Positions 1 to 11,825 of a stretch of DNA of 64,000 nucleotides are shown one piece after another. This DNA comes from Phialophora verrucosa (taxonomy: Eukaryota > Ascomycota > Eurotiomycetes > Chaetothyriales > Herpotrichiellaceae). The DNA is taken from NCBI GenBank assembly GCA_002099365.1, contig MSED01000002.1:1364001-1428000 (forward strand). Direction: 5' to 3'. The notes beneath the pieces were generated by a model, which worked only from the letters and a program-made list of their open reading frames with translations, was not told where the DNA came from and searched no databases. Each line of letters opens with the position of its first letter. Position 1 is the first letter of the stretch. The position numbers were made by a program, and so were the translations under genes.

Positions 1-3000
1 GTGTGCCGCGTTGTTGGCGGCGGCGGCAGCAGCAGCAGACCATGCCGTGACGGATGCTTCGAGCGACGAGATTGATTCCGCGCACGGGATTGTGAGCGTC
101 GTCAATGGTGGAGTGTCTGCGTTGCCTCTCTCTCCTTCTGCTGGTAGACCGCCTTGTTGTTCGTCCATACCGTCGCCTCCACCTTCCGGACTACCATGTT
201 GTTCGTGCATACCATGGCTGTCAGACCCCGGGTGCGGATTTGGCGCAGGTGTGACGGGGCAGCCTTCGACGACGGTCGTCGTCATGGGGACTTCTGGGAC
301 GGGCATATCTGTGCATCCGCAGTGGAGGAGAGTGACGGTGGTGGTGAGGCAGGTTTCTGTCCTTGTGGGACAAATCACAGAGTGATAAGGGCAGATGGTT
401 GTGTAGACCGTGGAGATTACCGTGGGAGACATAGTTAGGATCGGGGTTGTTGAGGAGGTCGAGGAGGTACGCGTCCCAGTGACGAGAGCAGATGACGTCG
501 AGGTAGAGCTAGTCGAGGGGTTGTTGAGGATGGGGTTGTCGGTTTGTGATCCGGATGTCGAGCTTGGGAATGTGTTGCTGCTTGTAATGAGTGGTGGAGG
601 TGGCGTTGAGAATGTCCCACTCATGCTCATGCTGATACTTGTCGTGCTCACAACTCCAGGTCCGTTGGTCACCATAATAGATGTTGGGGTCATTGCTGTG
701 GTTGTCGAGGAACTGCTCACCTCACCCTCTATACCGGTATTGTTATACAGTGTCAGGAGAATGAGATCTCCTCGTGCGTTGGTGATCTGCCTTCTCACAA
801 ATCGAGACGGGGAGGAAGGGAGCGAGACCTGGCCACCGCATTTTTGCGTCGGATCCCCAGGGCAGGTAGTGTTGCATGCTGAAATGGGGTATTCAATAAA
901 GTCTTCGGAGGGGTCGGTAGGGAGAGAGTAAGATGAGCAGTAACATTGCCTAGAAGAGGAGAGTCCGTCAGCATGGGAACTCGGTGTTGGAAACACTCCA
1001 TGAAGGACATGTATGAATTGGGCTCGGACACGCATCAGATAAGAAGACTTACGTATCAAACAGCCCAGCAAAGACATCCAACGAGCAATCACTGACACAT
1101 CGCTCGATAGACATAGACTGGGAATCCTCAACAAGGGTAAAGCTGTTGGCAAACGGAGAATTCGGTCGCGGTCCCAAGCATCCCGCAAAGGAGAAAGAGG
1201 CACCATTTTCGGAAACGACTTCTGTGGGTCCAGGCAAAGTCTCGCTCGTAGTCGTAGTTGTCGGTGGTTCAAAGGTAGACTCGACTGCCGTTGTGGAGGT
1301 TGGGGCAGGGACGGGAACGGTGCTGCTGCTACCGATCTGCGGAACCGGTGACGTTGAGAAGGCTGGTGGGGGATCTGAGGTTGGAGGTTGCTGGGAGGGT
1401 GAGATCGTCTGCGAAACGGGTTCGGAGCTGCTCGACTCTTGCGAAGATGGCTGTGCCGATGTGAGCGATGAGGTCTCTGGTGGCTGGACGGTCGTTGAGG
1501 GTGCTTTCGAGTCAAGGACGGATGATCCGAGCATAGAAGTCGCTAGAGTCACTAGAGAAGAGGAGCTGACGGGACCGCTGCCACTGAACGGGAGCAGACT
1601 CGTGCTCGATGGCATATAGGCGTCAGTGGTCAATTCGGGATAGGTTGTCGTAGAAAACGGAGAAACGGACACAACAGGTGAAGTCGACAAAATTATTGGC
1701 GATTGTGAGGGATTGGCTTGGGCTGTGGTCGAGGCCTGGTCCGAGGTTCCAGCAGATGTGGTTGCAGACGGTATTGGCGGTGATGGTGAACTCGAAGGCA
1801 TTGAGCTTAGCGAGGAGAGAAGTACCGTTGATGTGGTTGCAGTCGAAGATGAGAGGAGCGCAGGGGAGCCTGTAGCCGGGACTGTTGTTACTGAAGTGGA
1901 TATCGGGCTGGACGTCGAAGAGATGTGCAGAGCGGACGACGTCGATATTGTACTACTCCCGTGAGAGTAGGGGCCGGTGAAGGAACGTGATTCTGAACTC
2001 GTGGTCCCAGCATCTGTGCTAGTCGAAGAAGTATCCTCGGTCGACGAAGCGCCACCTCCCATTGCACCGCCGTTAGTAAAGTTGGCCGTTGGTGTCTCCG
2101 TGATCAAGGAGAAGGACGTCGTGGTGGTGACGTTTGGCGGAGCGTAGTATACGGGTGTGACAGACGTGGCAATGTATGATGTACTGCTGCTGCTCGTGGT
2201 CTGCATTCTCGGGTCATCGGTTACTTGTGGATAGGCGTAGTAAATCAGGCGAGCACTGTTGAAGCCTGCTTGAGCCGGGCTACTGCCGATGTTTCGTTTC
2301 CAGTAGCACGCGTTACTGGCGACGTTGTAGGTGACGCCGCCACAGATGTTTGTTGCGTTGTAGGTATTCCAGTAGGTGCACCCACCCACACAACCTTCAA
2401 AGTTGGTGTATGAATAGCTTGGATAGGGTTTCCCGAGATCGGACCCACCGATGTTGACGCCGCATTCGATTTCGTACTTGTAGGAGCCGGACTGAACGAC
2501 AGTGAAATTGTAGGTAGGGCAGAGAGAAGTCGTCGGCACTGGTGTCGACGAGGAGCTCGTCGGTACAGCAGTCGACTGAGTCGGCTGATTGCTCGCAATG
2601 TATGGACTGCTCGTGCCGGAGGCGTTTGAGCTAGAGTCGACCAGTTGGTAGATTCGGATGGAATTGATGCTCCAGTACCTATCACAAGATTAGCATCACC
2701 GTATCCGCCCGGATCCAGGATCACTCACGCGTTCTGGAAGGCACCAGGCACTGCTGCAACATATGCATTGCACGTGGAGTATCCTGTCGACGCAGCACAG
2801 GAGTTCGTGGTAGAGTTCCACACGCTCGATGCGCCAGCATATTCTCCGCAAAAGGCATTGTTCAAAATGACCTTGTGGCCTTGGAAATGCTGGTCGATGT
2901 TGCAGGAGCCTTGCAAATTGGCAGCTGGCAATCCCCAGGAAGAAGGATTGGGCGTCTTGTTGGTAATGTCGGCTGGGATCGCATTGCGTGGGAAAAACCA

Positions 3001-3943
3001 AACACGGATGTAGTCTGATGTCCAATGCATTGCATACACACCGCCGCCAACCGCGTTGAAGCCGGCGCCGAAGCTGGTCGTCCGATTGTCTCGTACTCCG
3101 CATCCCACGTTGTAGCCAGGCTATTGACCGTCAGTATACTTCCGACGAAAGTCAGAACGTACTAACGTAGTACGCGCAATCGTTGTTGGACAGCTGACCA
3201 GTCATGGTCCTGCTGTCTCCTGCTATCGAGCAGACCGGACTCCTAAACAGTCAGTGAGTATGTCTCTGTGGCTCTGGTGGATGCGGTTCCCATACGTGTG
3301 TAACGTGGCAGCATTGTAAGTGACCTGGTTCACTCCTTCCATGATGTCGATCTCGCCGTTGTTCGGCCAGTTCGGCCCCAATGTCCAGACTGCAACAGTC
3401 AGCTCAGCGTCGCCACGGAGGTCAATATTACGCACAGGCTGGCCAGGTGCCACAGATTCCCCCAGGTGCATGATTGAAGTCGCCAATGAATAACCCATGT
3501 GTCCACGACCTCTGGGTGGAAATTCTTACGCTGGGCCTGCCCGCAGCCTGAGTTGAGCCGATGAGAGAGTTGTAGTCAGCACCGATGTATACTGGTGAGG
3601 TGTCGCTCGCGCTGATCAGGCCAGTGAGCTGGGCAGAACTTTTGCTGTAGTATCTGTTCCTCTATTAGACGGTTCGAACAGCTTTAGTGGCCATATACCC
3701 ACGTTACGAAGCCTCCAGTGGGATCGCCGCCCTGCGCCCGTCAGTCTCTTATGGGAACGGCTACTCGCGCCCAAGGCTCCTCACCGTGAAGAAGTCCCAT
3801 CCCTGGAAGAAGTTCGCACCGGAGTATTCCGCGTCTAACTGGTACACAGAGCCAGTGATCGCCGCTGCGTACTGGAGAAAGATGAAACAAGCAAAAATCA
3901 AACGGACAGCCACGCCCCGGGGGCAGAAGGAACGGACAGCCAT
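1..3943 (-). CDS. Secreted GH16 beta-glucanase with PAN-like and WSC modules (3' partial)
   Basis: Likely endo-1,3(4)-beta-glucanase of family GH16 acting on cell-wall or plant beta-glucan outside the cell. Eight exons read on the minus strand: 3943-3785, 3731-3703, 3653-3436, 3389-3296, 3242-3167, 3120-2729, 2678-1053 and 949-<1; all junctions keep frame. The first in-frame ATG is at 3943, followed by a hydrophobic signal-like stretch ending AAA near residue 28. Then come the conserved GWDFFT/GGDPTGGFV stretch, the catalytic EIDIME motif (exon 4) and YAMHWTSDYIRVWFFPR. After the catalytic domain lies a Cys-rich PAN/Apple-like segment (about 2530-2240), a long Ser/Thr-rich linker, a WSC domain split by the last intron (ending GDPTQKCGG) and a second Ser/Thr/Cys-rich tail still open at base 1. 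The tail suggests a cell-wall or GPI-anchored protein. GH16 assignment is firm; PAN is by Cys pattern only. Confidence 0.85.
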
Positions 3944-4529
3944 GACTGGCAAAAGAAAAGAAAGCAGATCGCCGACCAGCAAAGACACGCGCAAGTCGAG
4001 AGAGTACGCCCATCATGAAGGCGTTTTGAGGTGGTTTTGTACAAATACCAGCGCGGGTATGGTAAGGAATGTGCACGGTACCTGTTCGCACAACATGCTG
4101 GAAATCAAGGGGTTGCTTCATCTTACCATTCTAGAAAATCCGGGCCTTCTTGAGAATTGTCGAAGGCGTATGCATTATGAGTTGGCAGGATAGAGGTCAA
4201 GTTGTTCGGAGGCTCAAACCTTCCGTAAGGGTTTAAGAACGTTGACAGAAACCCTAAAACCAAGAATATAGTTTGGGGGAGACACAAAAGTGAATCGGTG
4301 GCTGACATCCATGTATGTTGAAGGGCCGTGCTCCCCTGCATTAGCTGGAACAGTGCATGATTCCACCCTAACACGTTGATGAACGTCCAGATCAGAACAT
4401 GTTTCTGGACCCTAGATCCCTGCTGGTGGGAGAATTCCATCCGAAACCGAAGTATAAATGCCATTGGGTAGGCCCTTGATGATGTGTGCTCATAGCTTGG
4501 CTGTACAGCTTATGAACGAAGTTGGCTTC
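3944..4529. other. Intergenic: GH16 promoter side and MAD1 3' side
   Basis: No supportable gene. The 113-codon minus-strand open frame here has no recognisable domain and lies where the glucanase promoter and 5' UTR should be. Confidence 0.5.
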
Positions 4530-6830
4530 TCATGCCTCGTTTTCCTTCGTGCTAAACTTTTCGTAGAACTCCAGAGTCATGGCGGCAAGGAAGCATGGGA
4601 TCTGCTTCTTCTCCTTGACCCAGAAGTTGATCAGGTCCTTGATCTCCTTCGCGAAGGCACTTTCGGGACCGCCACTTATCTTCATCGTGCCATTGTCTCC
4701 ATCGAAGATAATGTAGTGATCATCGTCTTCTTCCTCCTCGTCATCGTCTCCTGCATCGTGAGTACGACCATAATACATGCTCGACACCTTGGCCTTTCCG
4801 TTCGGCAGGAAATTGACCTTGTAGCCAAGGACGCTTGCAATGACATCGCGGAATTCAGCAGCCTTTTGGGTCCATATCTCCCGTTGTCGCCTCATGCGCT
4901 TCTCTTTCTCGGCCACGACCATTTCCATGTCCCTCAAATCCAGCTTGAGCGCATCGACTGAGCTGGCAGGAACAGTCCTGGCCCCCTGGAGGTCTTCTCC
5001 ACGTAGCTGGGCCAGCAGTCCCTTGTTCTCCTCCTTGAGGGTCCGCAATGTTGACATCTTTATTGCTTCGGCATTTGCCGTAGGGTTGTCGCGGAATTCG
5101 AGCACTCGAGTCTTGGAGCTTTCCCTCAGAGCCTTGAGTTGTCCTTTGGTCGCTTGGAGGTCCGTGGCCAGCATCTGTGACTGCTGGGCTGTCTTCTGCA
5201 GAGCGATCTGCAAATTCTTGTTCTTGCGTAGCAACGCCCCAAGCTGCGAACTGCCATCCCCTTCGGGATCTTGCGAATCGGCCGGTCGCTTCGTCCCGCG
5301 TGGTTCTTCCGGGGTCTGAGCGCTTGTCGGAGGTGCGGCTTCCAGTTTTGACAGGTCTGAATGCAGGGTCTGCACCTCGGCCTTGTACTGATCAACCAGA
5401 GTCTCTAAATGCTTGATCTGGTCAGATCGTTGTGCATCAAAGTTCTGATTGTCCATCAGGACAGTCTCTTCCGTGTCGAAAGTCTTCAGCTGTGCTCGGA
5501 GGTATTCCACTTCCTTAACGGCAAGCACTCGCTGCCGCTCAAGTCTTTTATAGGCTTTATTGTCTTGACCAGCGTCCTGTGCAGATTGACTGGATCTCAT
5601 TTTCTCCAATTCAGTCTTGAGCTCCTCCTTGTCTCCCTCCAATGCTCGGATGATTTCATCCTTTTCAGCCAGATCACTTTCGACCGTGCCAAGTCTGTCA
5701 GTGATTGAAGCGTACTCGATGCGCTGCTGGACCAAAGCCTTCACCACAGCTTCGGGGGTATCAAACTCGTTCTCTTGGCCCTCTCGCTCCAGCAGGCTTG
5801 TCCACGTTCTCTTCTCATCCTCAAGTATCTCCTTCTGGATTTGCGCTTCGCCTAATTGTCTCTGGACATCCTTAAGCACTTGAAGCTCGATTTCCAAGCC
5901 ATGCTTTTGTTCTTCTACGACCTGGACACTGCGATGAGCGTCGCGGAGCCGTCGCAACTCAGCCAGCTGTTCCCTATTCGTCGACTCGAGTTTTCGGATA
6001 TGTGTCACTTGCTCAGACAGCTGGTTCTGTAGGACATTCAGCGCCTCACCGTCTGTGGAGTGCGATCTTGAGGCGCCCAACTCCGACTCAAGGGCTTCGA
6101 TCCTTGCATCTCGCTCGGACAGACGTGTTTGTGATGACTCGAATTGTCCGCTCAATTCTTCCAGCTCTTGTCTTACACTGTCGACAGTCTCTTGAAGGGC
6201 AGCGCGTTTTGCCTCGATATCGTTGAGCTGGTGGTTGTAATGCCTTTCTTGGTCAGCCAGACGTGCCTGCGCATCCTCTGCGTCCTCCTTGAGGGAAGCA
6301 TTCTGATCTTGCAGTTCTCGTAAATGTCTTTCCAGCGCTGCCCTTTCGTTCGTCCGCTGGTCCTGCAGTTCGCGCAGCTCTTTTGCAATGGCCTCTTGCC
6401 TCTGAGTCGCCTTCTGCGCAGCGCTTTCGGCGGTCTGATACTTCTTAAAGTCGTTCTCGGCCCTGACTTGCTGGTCACGCAATTCTTTCTCATGTTGCAG
6501 CGCCAGAAGCCCGCGCTCCTGTTGTAGATTCTTCAGCTCGTATTCGAGGGAGTTGATCTTCGCGCGCAGATTTTCATCTTGCGTCGGGTCTGGCCGTGCT
6601 CCTGACGGTTGCCGAACCCTAGACTGTCTCAACGACTGGTGAGAGTTCTCGGCCGCTCCTCCCGAGATGAAATCGTAGGTGGGTTGCGTGGTCGTCTGCC
6701 GGTTATGGCCAGCGGAAGAAGTCGGTCGAGGCAGTGCTGATTGTGCACCTGAAATACTCTTACGCCCCGAAAGCGACGTTCTAGAGGTGGACAGCCGCAT
6801 ACGCTTCGAGCTGGACGCCGGCGAGCTCAT
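4530..6830 (-). CDS. mad1: Spindle assembly checkpoint protein Mad1
   Basis: Mad1 recruits Mad2 to unattached kinetochores and the nuclear pore and is needed to build the mitotic checkpoint complex. The gene is one uninterrupted exon of 766 codons. The N-terminal 90 residues are basic and Ser-rich, followed by near-continuous coiled coil (about 90-600), as in all Mad1 proteins. The C-terminal globular domain is diagnostic: LGYKVNFLPNGKAKVSSMYY, an acidic stretch, then IIFDGDNGTMKISGGPES, and FWVKEKKQIPCFLAAMTLEFYEKF at the very end, matching the fold that binds Bub1 and kinetochores. Length is close to that of other fungal Mad1 proteins (about 700-800). Its promoter faces a 450-base gap before the 3' end of the first BTB gene. 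Confidence 0.95.
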   Translation of the reverse strand: MSSPASSSKRMRLSTSRTSLSGRKSISGAQSALPRPTSSAGHNRQTTTQPTYDFISGGAAENSHQSLRQSRVRQPSGARPDPTQDENLRAKINSLEYELKNLQQERGLLALQHEKELRDQQVRAENDFKKYQTAESAAQKATQRQEAIAKELRELQDQRTNERAALERHLRELQDQNASLKEDAEDAQARLADQERHYNHQLNDIEAKRAALQETVDSVRQELEELSGQFESSQTRLSERDARIEALESELGASRSHSTDGEALNVLQNQLSEQVTHIRKLESTNREQLAELRRLRDAHRSVQVVEEQKHGLEIELQVLKDVQRQLGEAQIQKEILEDEKRTWTSLLEREGQENEFDTPEAVVKALVQQRIEYASITDRLGTVESDLAEKDEIIRALEGDKEELKTELEKMRSSQSAQDAGQDNKAYKRLERQRVLAVKEVEYLRAQLKTFDTEETVLMDNQNFDAQRSDQIKHLETLVDQYKAEVQTLHSDLSKLEAAPPTSAQTPEEPRGTKRPADSQDPEGDGSSQLGALLRKNKNLQIALQKTAQQSQMLATDLQATKGQLKALRESSKTRVLEFRDNPTANAEAIKMSTLRTLKEENKGLLAQLRGEDLQGARTVPASSVDALKLDLRDMEMVVAEKEKRMRRQREIWTQKAAEFRDVIASVLGYKVNFLPNGKAKVSSMYYGRTHDAGDDDEEEEDDDHYIIFDGDNGTMKISGGPESAFAKEIKDLINFWVKEKKQIPCFLAAMTLEFYEKFSTKENEA

Positions 6831-7287
6831 GTTGCTGTTGGTCTACTGAAATCAGATGGGAAGAAGTGCTATTCGGAGCGCAACTCGAAAGAGGGTATGT
6901 CTCAATCGTTGTTTACACCTCGCTGCTTTCGACCGAAGCTACCGAGGATTAACCGAATTCGCCCTCAGTCTAGTTGCACTCTTTGTCTGCAACGATCGAA
7001 GGATTCTGTTTCAACGCTTCCGCAGCTATTCCAGCATCACAGCTGGAAGGAATTGCTCAAGATGATCTCGCGCGTATCCGTCTCGGCCATCGTCTTGGTG
7101 CTTTTCCTCCTCGTATTACCAAAACCTCAGACTTCTCTTATCCACACACATTCTTCCTCGAACGCAATCCAGCTCTGACCATGGATACTCCAGTCCGACT
7201 GCTCCTTCCGGAATACATACATCATGAGTGCTGAGGGCATTCAGCGCCTTTGTGCTGCTTGCACTAATGTCTACCTTCCCGCTGAAT
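6831..7287. other. Intergenic: MAD1 promoter / BTB gene 3' side
   Basis: Overlapping plus-strand open frames of 69-93 codons occur but none has a recognisable motif or clear exon structure. Probably the MAD1 promoter and the 3' UTR of the BTB gene. Confidence 0.4.
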
Positions 7288-8623
7288 CTAATCTTCTGCT
7301 GTCCTGACGTCGTTGTACCTCCTCGTCAACAGTTGCCTACGGTGTGCAGTATGCTCGACACCGCCGTGTCTCCTTGAGTGCTTCGGGCATACCTCGCTCC
7401 TAGTCAAGCAGTCTTCGTCATACTCAGATAGGCACCCAAGGCACACACCGCTTAACTCCGACTCCAGGGCCTCCATGCCGTACCATATGGAAATTTGAAA
7501 TGAGTTCAACGACTGGACACACGTATGGCGGTCACCACACTTTGAGTCCAAGTCACACTCCATCAAATCAACTTCGGTCGCTGTATTGAGAGCTGAGATT
7601 GCCTCCCCCCAGGATCCTCCATGCTGGAAATTCTTTGCCTCACCGATGTTGATACCCTCCCTCTGGAGCTGAATTATAAATGCGCCAAACTTCACCATGT
7701 CTGCAATGCACGGACGCCTGTCACTGAACTGACAGACAGCTTCCACAAAACCTTTGATTCCGCTCTTGATCAAGCTTTCAATACACTCTTTTCGGCCCTC
7801 GTTCAACACGTCTGCACGGCATCAGCGTTGTCCTTTCCAGGTCACCGCGGAATACTCACCATAGATATGCATGTCTCCGCGTTGTAGGGCTGGAAGACCC
7901 GCTTCATATCCAATTATCCTCAGCGGGTCCTCTGGGGAGACCACGAACGCTTTCGTAATCTTCCAGAGCAAAGAATCCATCTTGAAAATGACGGCGAAGG
8001 AAATCATATCCTCGATGCAGATCCCTGCAGGTAGGACCGGAAATTGAAGTGCCCTGGTGGGTGCTTCGATAGACACATTGCTCCAGTCGACAAAATCCTG
8101 CAAGATCTCCAAAAGATAGGGCCCTATTGCCTCCTGGCACTGATATTTGTCCGCAAAGACGATCAGACCCCGGATTATGTCGGCTTTCACCATCTTGAGC
8201 TCGTCGGCCTTGCCGTGGATAATACAGCAGAAGTGGAGTACCGCTTGTGGGAAGTCTTCAGGAAGCTTTATGACTCGTGTCTCCGCCTCTCGGAATCCTG
8301 ATGACAGCATTCGTGAAAACACTTCCGAAGCTCCTGAGAGCACTGCACCAGATACTCTGATATCGAAGCCATCCAGCCCTGTGCCGACTTTGAGCAGAAC
8401 ATCGCCGTTCGCAACGACGTCCACTATCCTCGCCGTGCGAGCCACCTCTGCGGAGTGAAGATGTTAGCTTTCGGCTGGCTGGCTGGCTCTCACACAAAGA
8501 GGCTGTGTTCTTTCTCTTACTTTGTGAGCTTGGACTGTCTTTAGAGTCCATCGCATCCGCGTTTCGCTTCTTTCCTGCAGGGTTGTCGAACGTGTCAACG
8601 TGAGCATAAGGAGAGGATGCCAT
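7288..8623 (-). CDS. BTB/POZ-domain protein, paralogue 1
   Basis: Fungal BTB/POZ protein of about 404 residues; such proteins mediate dimerisation or act as cullin-3 adaptors, but the role here is unknown. Three exons on the minus strand: 8623-8521, 8447-7860 and 7811-7288, with GT-AG introns of 73 and 48 bases; frame is kept. A short basic N-terminus (KKRNADAMDS, then SQSK) precedes the BTB core: VANGDVLLKVG, then FDIRVSGAVLSGASEVFSRM, then VIKLPEDFPQAVLHFCCIIH. The second half is a helical region ending in a Cys/His-rich C-terminus (DLDSKCGDRHTC, CLGCLSEYDEDC). Domain order and the second-intron position match the genes at 9185-10541 and 29098-30302, so the three are paralogues. Function is not deducible from sequence. 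Confidence 0.8.
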
Positions 8624-9184
8624 TGTGGCGCTCAGATGGTATAGATCAAGACAGGTGAAGGAAAAGATATTGAGGCAGTGGTCGGAGTATGATTCAAGAA
8701 TAAAAAGGGCAATTGCAGTGGTGAGGAATTATCTTCGCGGCAGCGTGAATTGATGTACTGGGAGGGCAGTGGTAGTGTCAGATTTACTGCCAAATTTACT
8801 TCGGGTTCACTCTAAATTCACTCCAGATTTACAGCCGGATCACTGTTGGCAGAACAAGAGTCCTTGGTGAGCTGATGATCCGAGCGAAAAGATATCAGGC
8901 AAATTGCTCATTTAGTCAAATTGCTCCCTTAGTCGAAGCTGCAGGACAGAGATAAAGGCCAGGTCGACACTGGCAGCACAACGTGACTGGGTTACCTCGG
9001 GCTTGTCCACTGCAAGAACCAAACACCTCAGTTCATACTATCCTGATGGACGCGACCCCAAGGCCCAGCACTGCTCCTTTGCGGACATCACAACTCTGCT
9101 GAGTGAATCCCTTCCTCGCCGACAATGGTCTGTCCAGCACCGCAAAGGAATTTTCCACTGCTTCCAGCGTCGGCATAAGTCCAA
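8624..9184. other. Intergenic between the two tandem BTB genes
   Basis: No gene seen. Contains short imperfect repeats such as the atttact variants around 8780-8830. Serves as promoter of the first BTB gene. Confidence 0.4.
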
Positions 9185-10541
9185 CTACTTAGTTCTATCC
9201 GCGGCACTATTTTGTCCAGCGTCTTCCTGCTCGCAATTGCGACAGTGGTCTCTGTCGACCAAGAAATCGGGTTTGCCGGCCTTGAAGCAAGACAAGCAGG
9301 CGCCAGGCATTGCGGTGCTATGCTTCTCGACAATAGCCGCCAACTCGACGGCGAAAGGACGACGACAGTAGCACGATTTGTCTTCTTTTTCTCTCGAAGG
9401 ATATCTTTTCTCCATAACACAGTTGTTATCCATAAGATAAATGCTGTCGTCTTCGAGGAGCCCTGCGACGTCCTCGACCTCCAACATTACCGTCCGCAAT
9501 GACAGCGGCCTGTTCATATTGGGAAGGATGATCGAGGATTCGTACAGAAGAAGGTGGAGAATACCGTGCTTTGCGGCTTGACACAGTAGCAAAGGCGAAT
9601 CAAGGTCGATATCCTCATTGATGCAGTTGAGGACGTCATTCAGGAAGGCATTGACGTAGCGTGATTGGTTTCTGGCGATGGCATCTATCATTGTCAGTCT
9701 CAGGCTCGCCAGGCAAACTGCGACGGCACAAATCACTTGCCGTACACCGTTTCTCCTTCAGTGTTCACCACGCTTGGAATTTTGGCACCCTTGTTGGCAA
9801 ATTTTTCGACCTCTTCTTGAGACAAAGCTAAGCAGTGTCTGGTGGCGTGCCAAAAGTCCGTTTTCCAGGAAAGAATTGCGCAAATATCGACCACGTCCCA
9901 AATGCTGAAAGACTTTGAATGTGAAGGTCGGTCTCGCGAAGGCACGCGCACAAAGTAGCGGGATGACATCGAAAACTGGAGGGGCTCCGTTTCATTCAGT
10001 TCCTTACGAACACAGTCTGTTATCATGAAGAGGCATGGGGCCACAATCTCTTGACAGTGCCACATATCGCTCAAGATGGCCAATGCTGCCAGTTGCTTGC
10101 CGCTGAGGTTGTCGAGCTCCACTGGTCGATGATGGACAATGTTACAAAACTGTAGAACAACGTCCGGGTCATCTTCTGGGAGGCTGGTTTGTTATCAGCA
10201 TTCGAGGACTTTGTTGGATGCCGGAAAGGCCAGGTACAGATATCCGCTTGGAGTGCAAGCGGCAAACAGGGTACGAGGTCCACTTACTTGACAACCTTGG
10301 TATCCGCCTCCGCAAACTGGCCGAACAACATCCTCGAAAGCACCGGAGACGCGAAACCCATGACCATTCCTGACACCTTGATTTCGAGGGCGTGTTCTCC
10401 GGTCCCAACTTTGAACGTGACGTCGGCGTTTGGAACCACCTCTATAACCTTTGGATGAGGCTGCTTCTCTGCTGCGTCGATCTGATCTGCCTTGCGCTTC
10501 TGGGGCATGCCATGGAGAATTAGATCTCCAGTGTCGGCCAT
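9185..10541 (-). CDS. BTB/POZ-domain protein, paralogue 2 (GC-AG intron)
   Basis: Second BTB paralogue, 398 residues from three exons: 10541-10288, 10183-9741 and 9684-9185. The ATG at 10541 (MADTGDLILHGMPQKRKADQ) was chosen because it gives the same short basic lead as the paralogues. The BTB core reads VVPNADVTFKVG, then LEIKVSGMVMGFASPVLSRM, then LPEDDPDVVLQFCNIVHH. The second intron joins in frame only if its donor is GC (TACG|gcaagt) with acceptor gatag, giving YDAIARN; the position and phase equal those of the GT-AG intron in paralogue 1. The C-terminus is Cys-rich (CYCRRPF, CLSCFKAGK, CRNCEQE), which could be a metal-binding module. Total coding length is divisible by three. The first-intron junction (AA|C) is less certain. 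Confidence 0.75.
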
Positions 10542-11825
10542 GGTACTGTCATACAATGGGATGAAGACAACCTTTACAGGAGATGGTTGATTGGTGTCCA
10601 AGATTGACGGAGCTGGAGATGAGTGATTGATGAGTGAGGAGTGAAGGGTGAGGAATGATCTCAGGAAGTGATTTGAATCGATCCCGCGCGTCTGGAGGTC
10701 TGGTCACAACGACGGTCCGGTGAACTTCACAGTTCCGTAACTAGAACATCGAAAGTGAAGTAATCCAAGCGAGAAGCAAGGCGAGCTTATATATACCTTG
10801 GCATTCACCTATGTTGTGGTCAAGTGCCGCCTCAGACTCGTGGAGATCTCGGGATCAAATGGACTGTACCTTCCGCTTTTGGCGTCAACTCGTTCACCTA
10901 GCAGGCGAAAGGCAAGGACATCAGGGACAGAACTACTCCTACAGTATGTAATGTGGCCATGACCCCCTGACGTTTCCTGGACGCTATTCGGCAGGCGGCG
11001 CGACCTACTTTCCTTGGGCCCGAGTGCGAATGGAGACCCAAATCAAGGGACTCAATTACTGTAGCGCAGACAAGATTCGTGCAGCAAGGGAGATACTGAC
11101 TGAGCATCGCCGCGTGCGCAACTGGAAATCCAGTTTACTCCGCCGGCACCTTCAAGCGTTATGTGCTCTATAAAAGACTCGGGAGGAAAGGAGGGAAAGG
11201 AAATAACGTCGACACCAGGCGTCTTTTAAAATGGCTAGAATTTAAAGTCTCGACGACAAATGTACCGTAAATTAACACTACAGGCCGCTGCTCACCTCGT
11301 AGCCGTCTCAAGCTCACCTCGCACTCACCTTCGCAATATTCACTCGCCAGCCTCTTCCTTTCTTAATAATAGCTTCTGCCCCTGCGCCAAACTGAGATAC
11401 CGCCTGGATAGGCGTGTAGGTCGCCTATCCTCTTGACTTTCTCTCCCTCCATTCCGCATCCCGTGCCCAAGACGTTCTTATCCAGACCCACCAGAAAAAC
11501 TACTTGTGCCTGATCAAACTTCGGAGTACCATCTGTGCTGATCTCCACGATCATGGAAGGGTGCAATTGTTCGGGAAACCGAGATAAGAATACCTACAAT
11601 GGAGACTCTGGGGAATGTCCAGGGGAGTCACACCCACAGAGATAAACACACGCAGAGAGAAGGGGGGTGACGATAATCTCATCAAGGCCATTGGCCAGAC
11701 AGCACTGCGATGTTCAAATGTGATTACTTAATTCAGCCTACAGTAATTATCTACTTTTGATCCTTCCAAGAAAGAGAAAAAGGGAAAAGACATATGATCG
11801 GAATCGATCTCATATCACGTCACCA
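10542..11825. other. Intergenic: BTB promoter and 3' side of fungal regulator
   Basis: No gene supported in 1.3 kb. Several open frames under 70 codons show no motif. Around 11590-11770 the sequence turns AT-richer, likely the 3' flank of the gene ending at 11826. Confidence 0.4.

Noticed and set aside
4123..4464. 113-codon minus-strand open frame
   Set aside because: No motif, odd composition, lies in the glucanase promoter.
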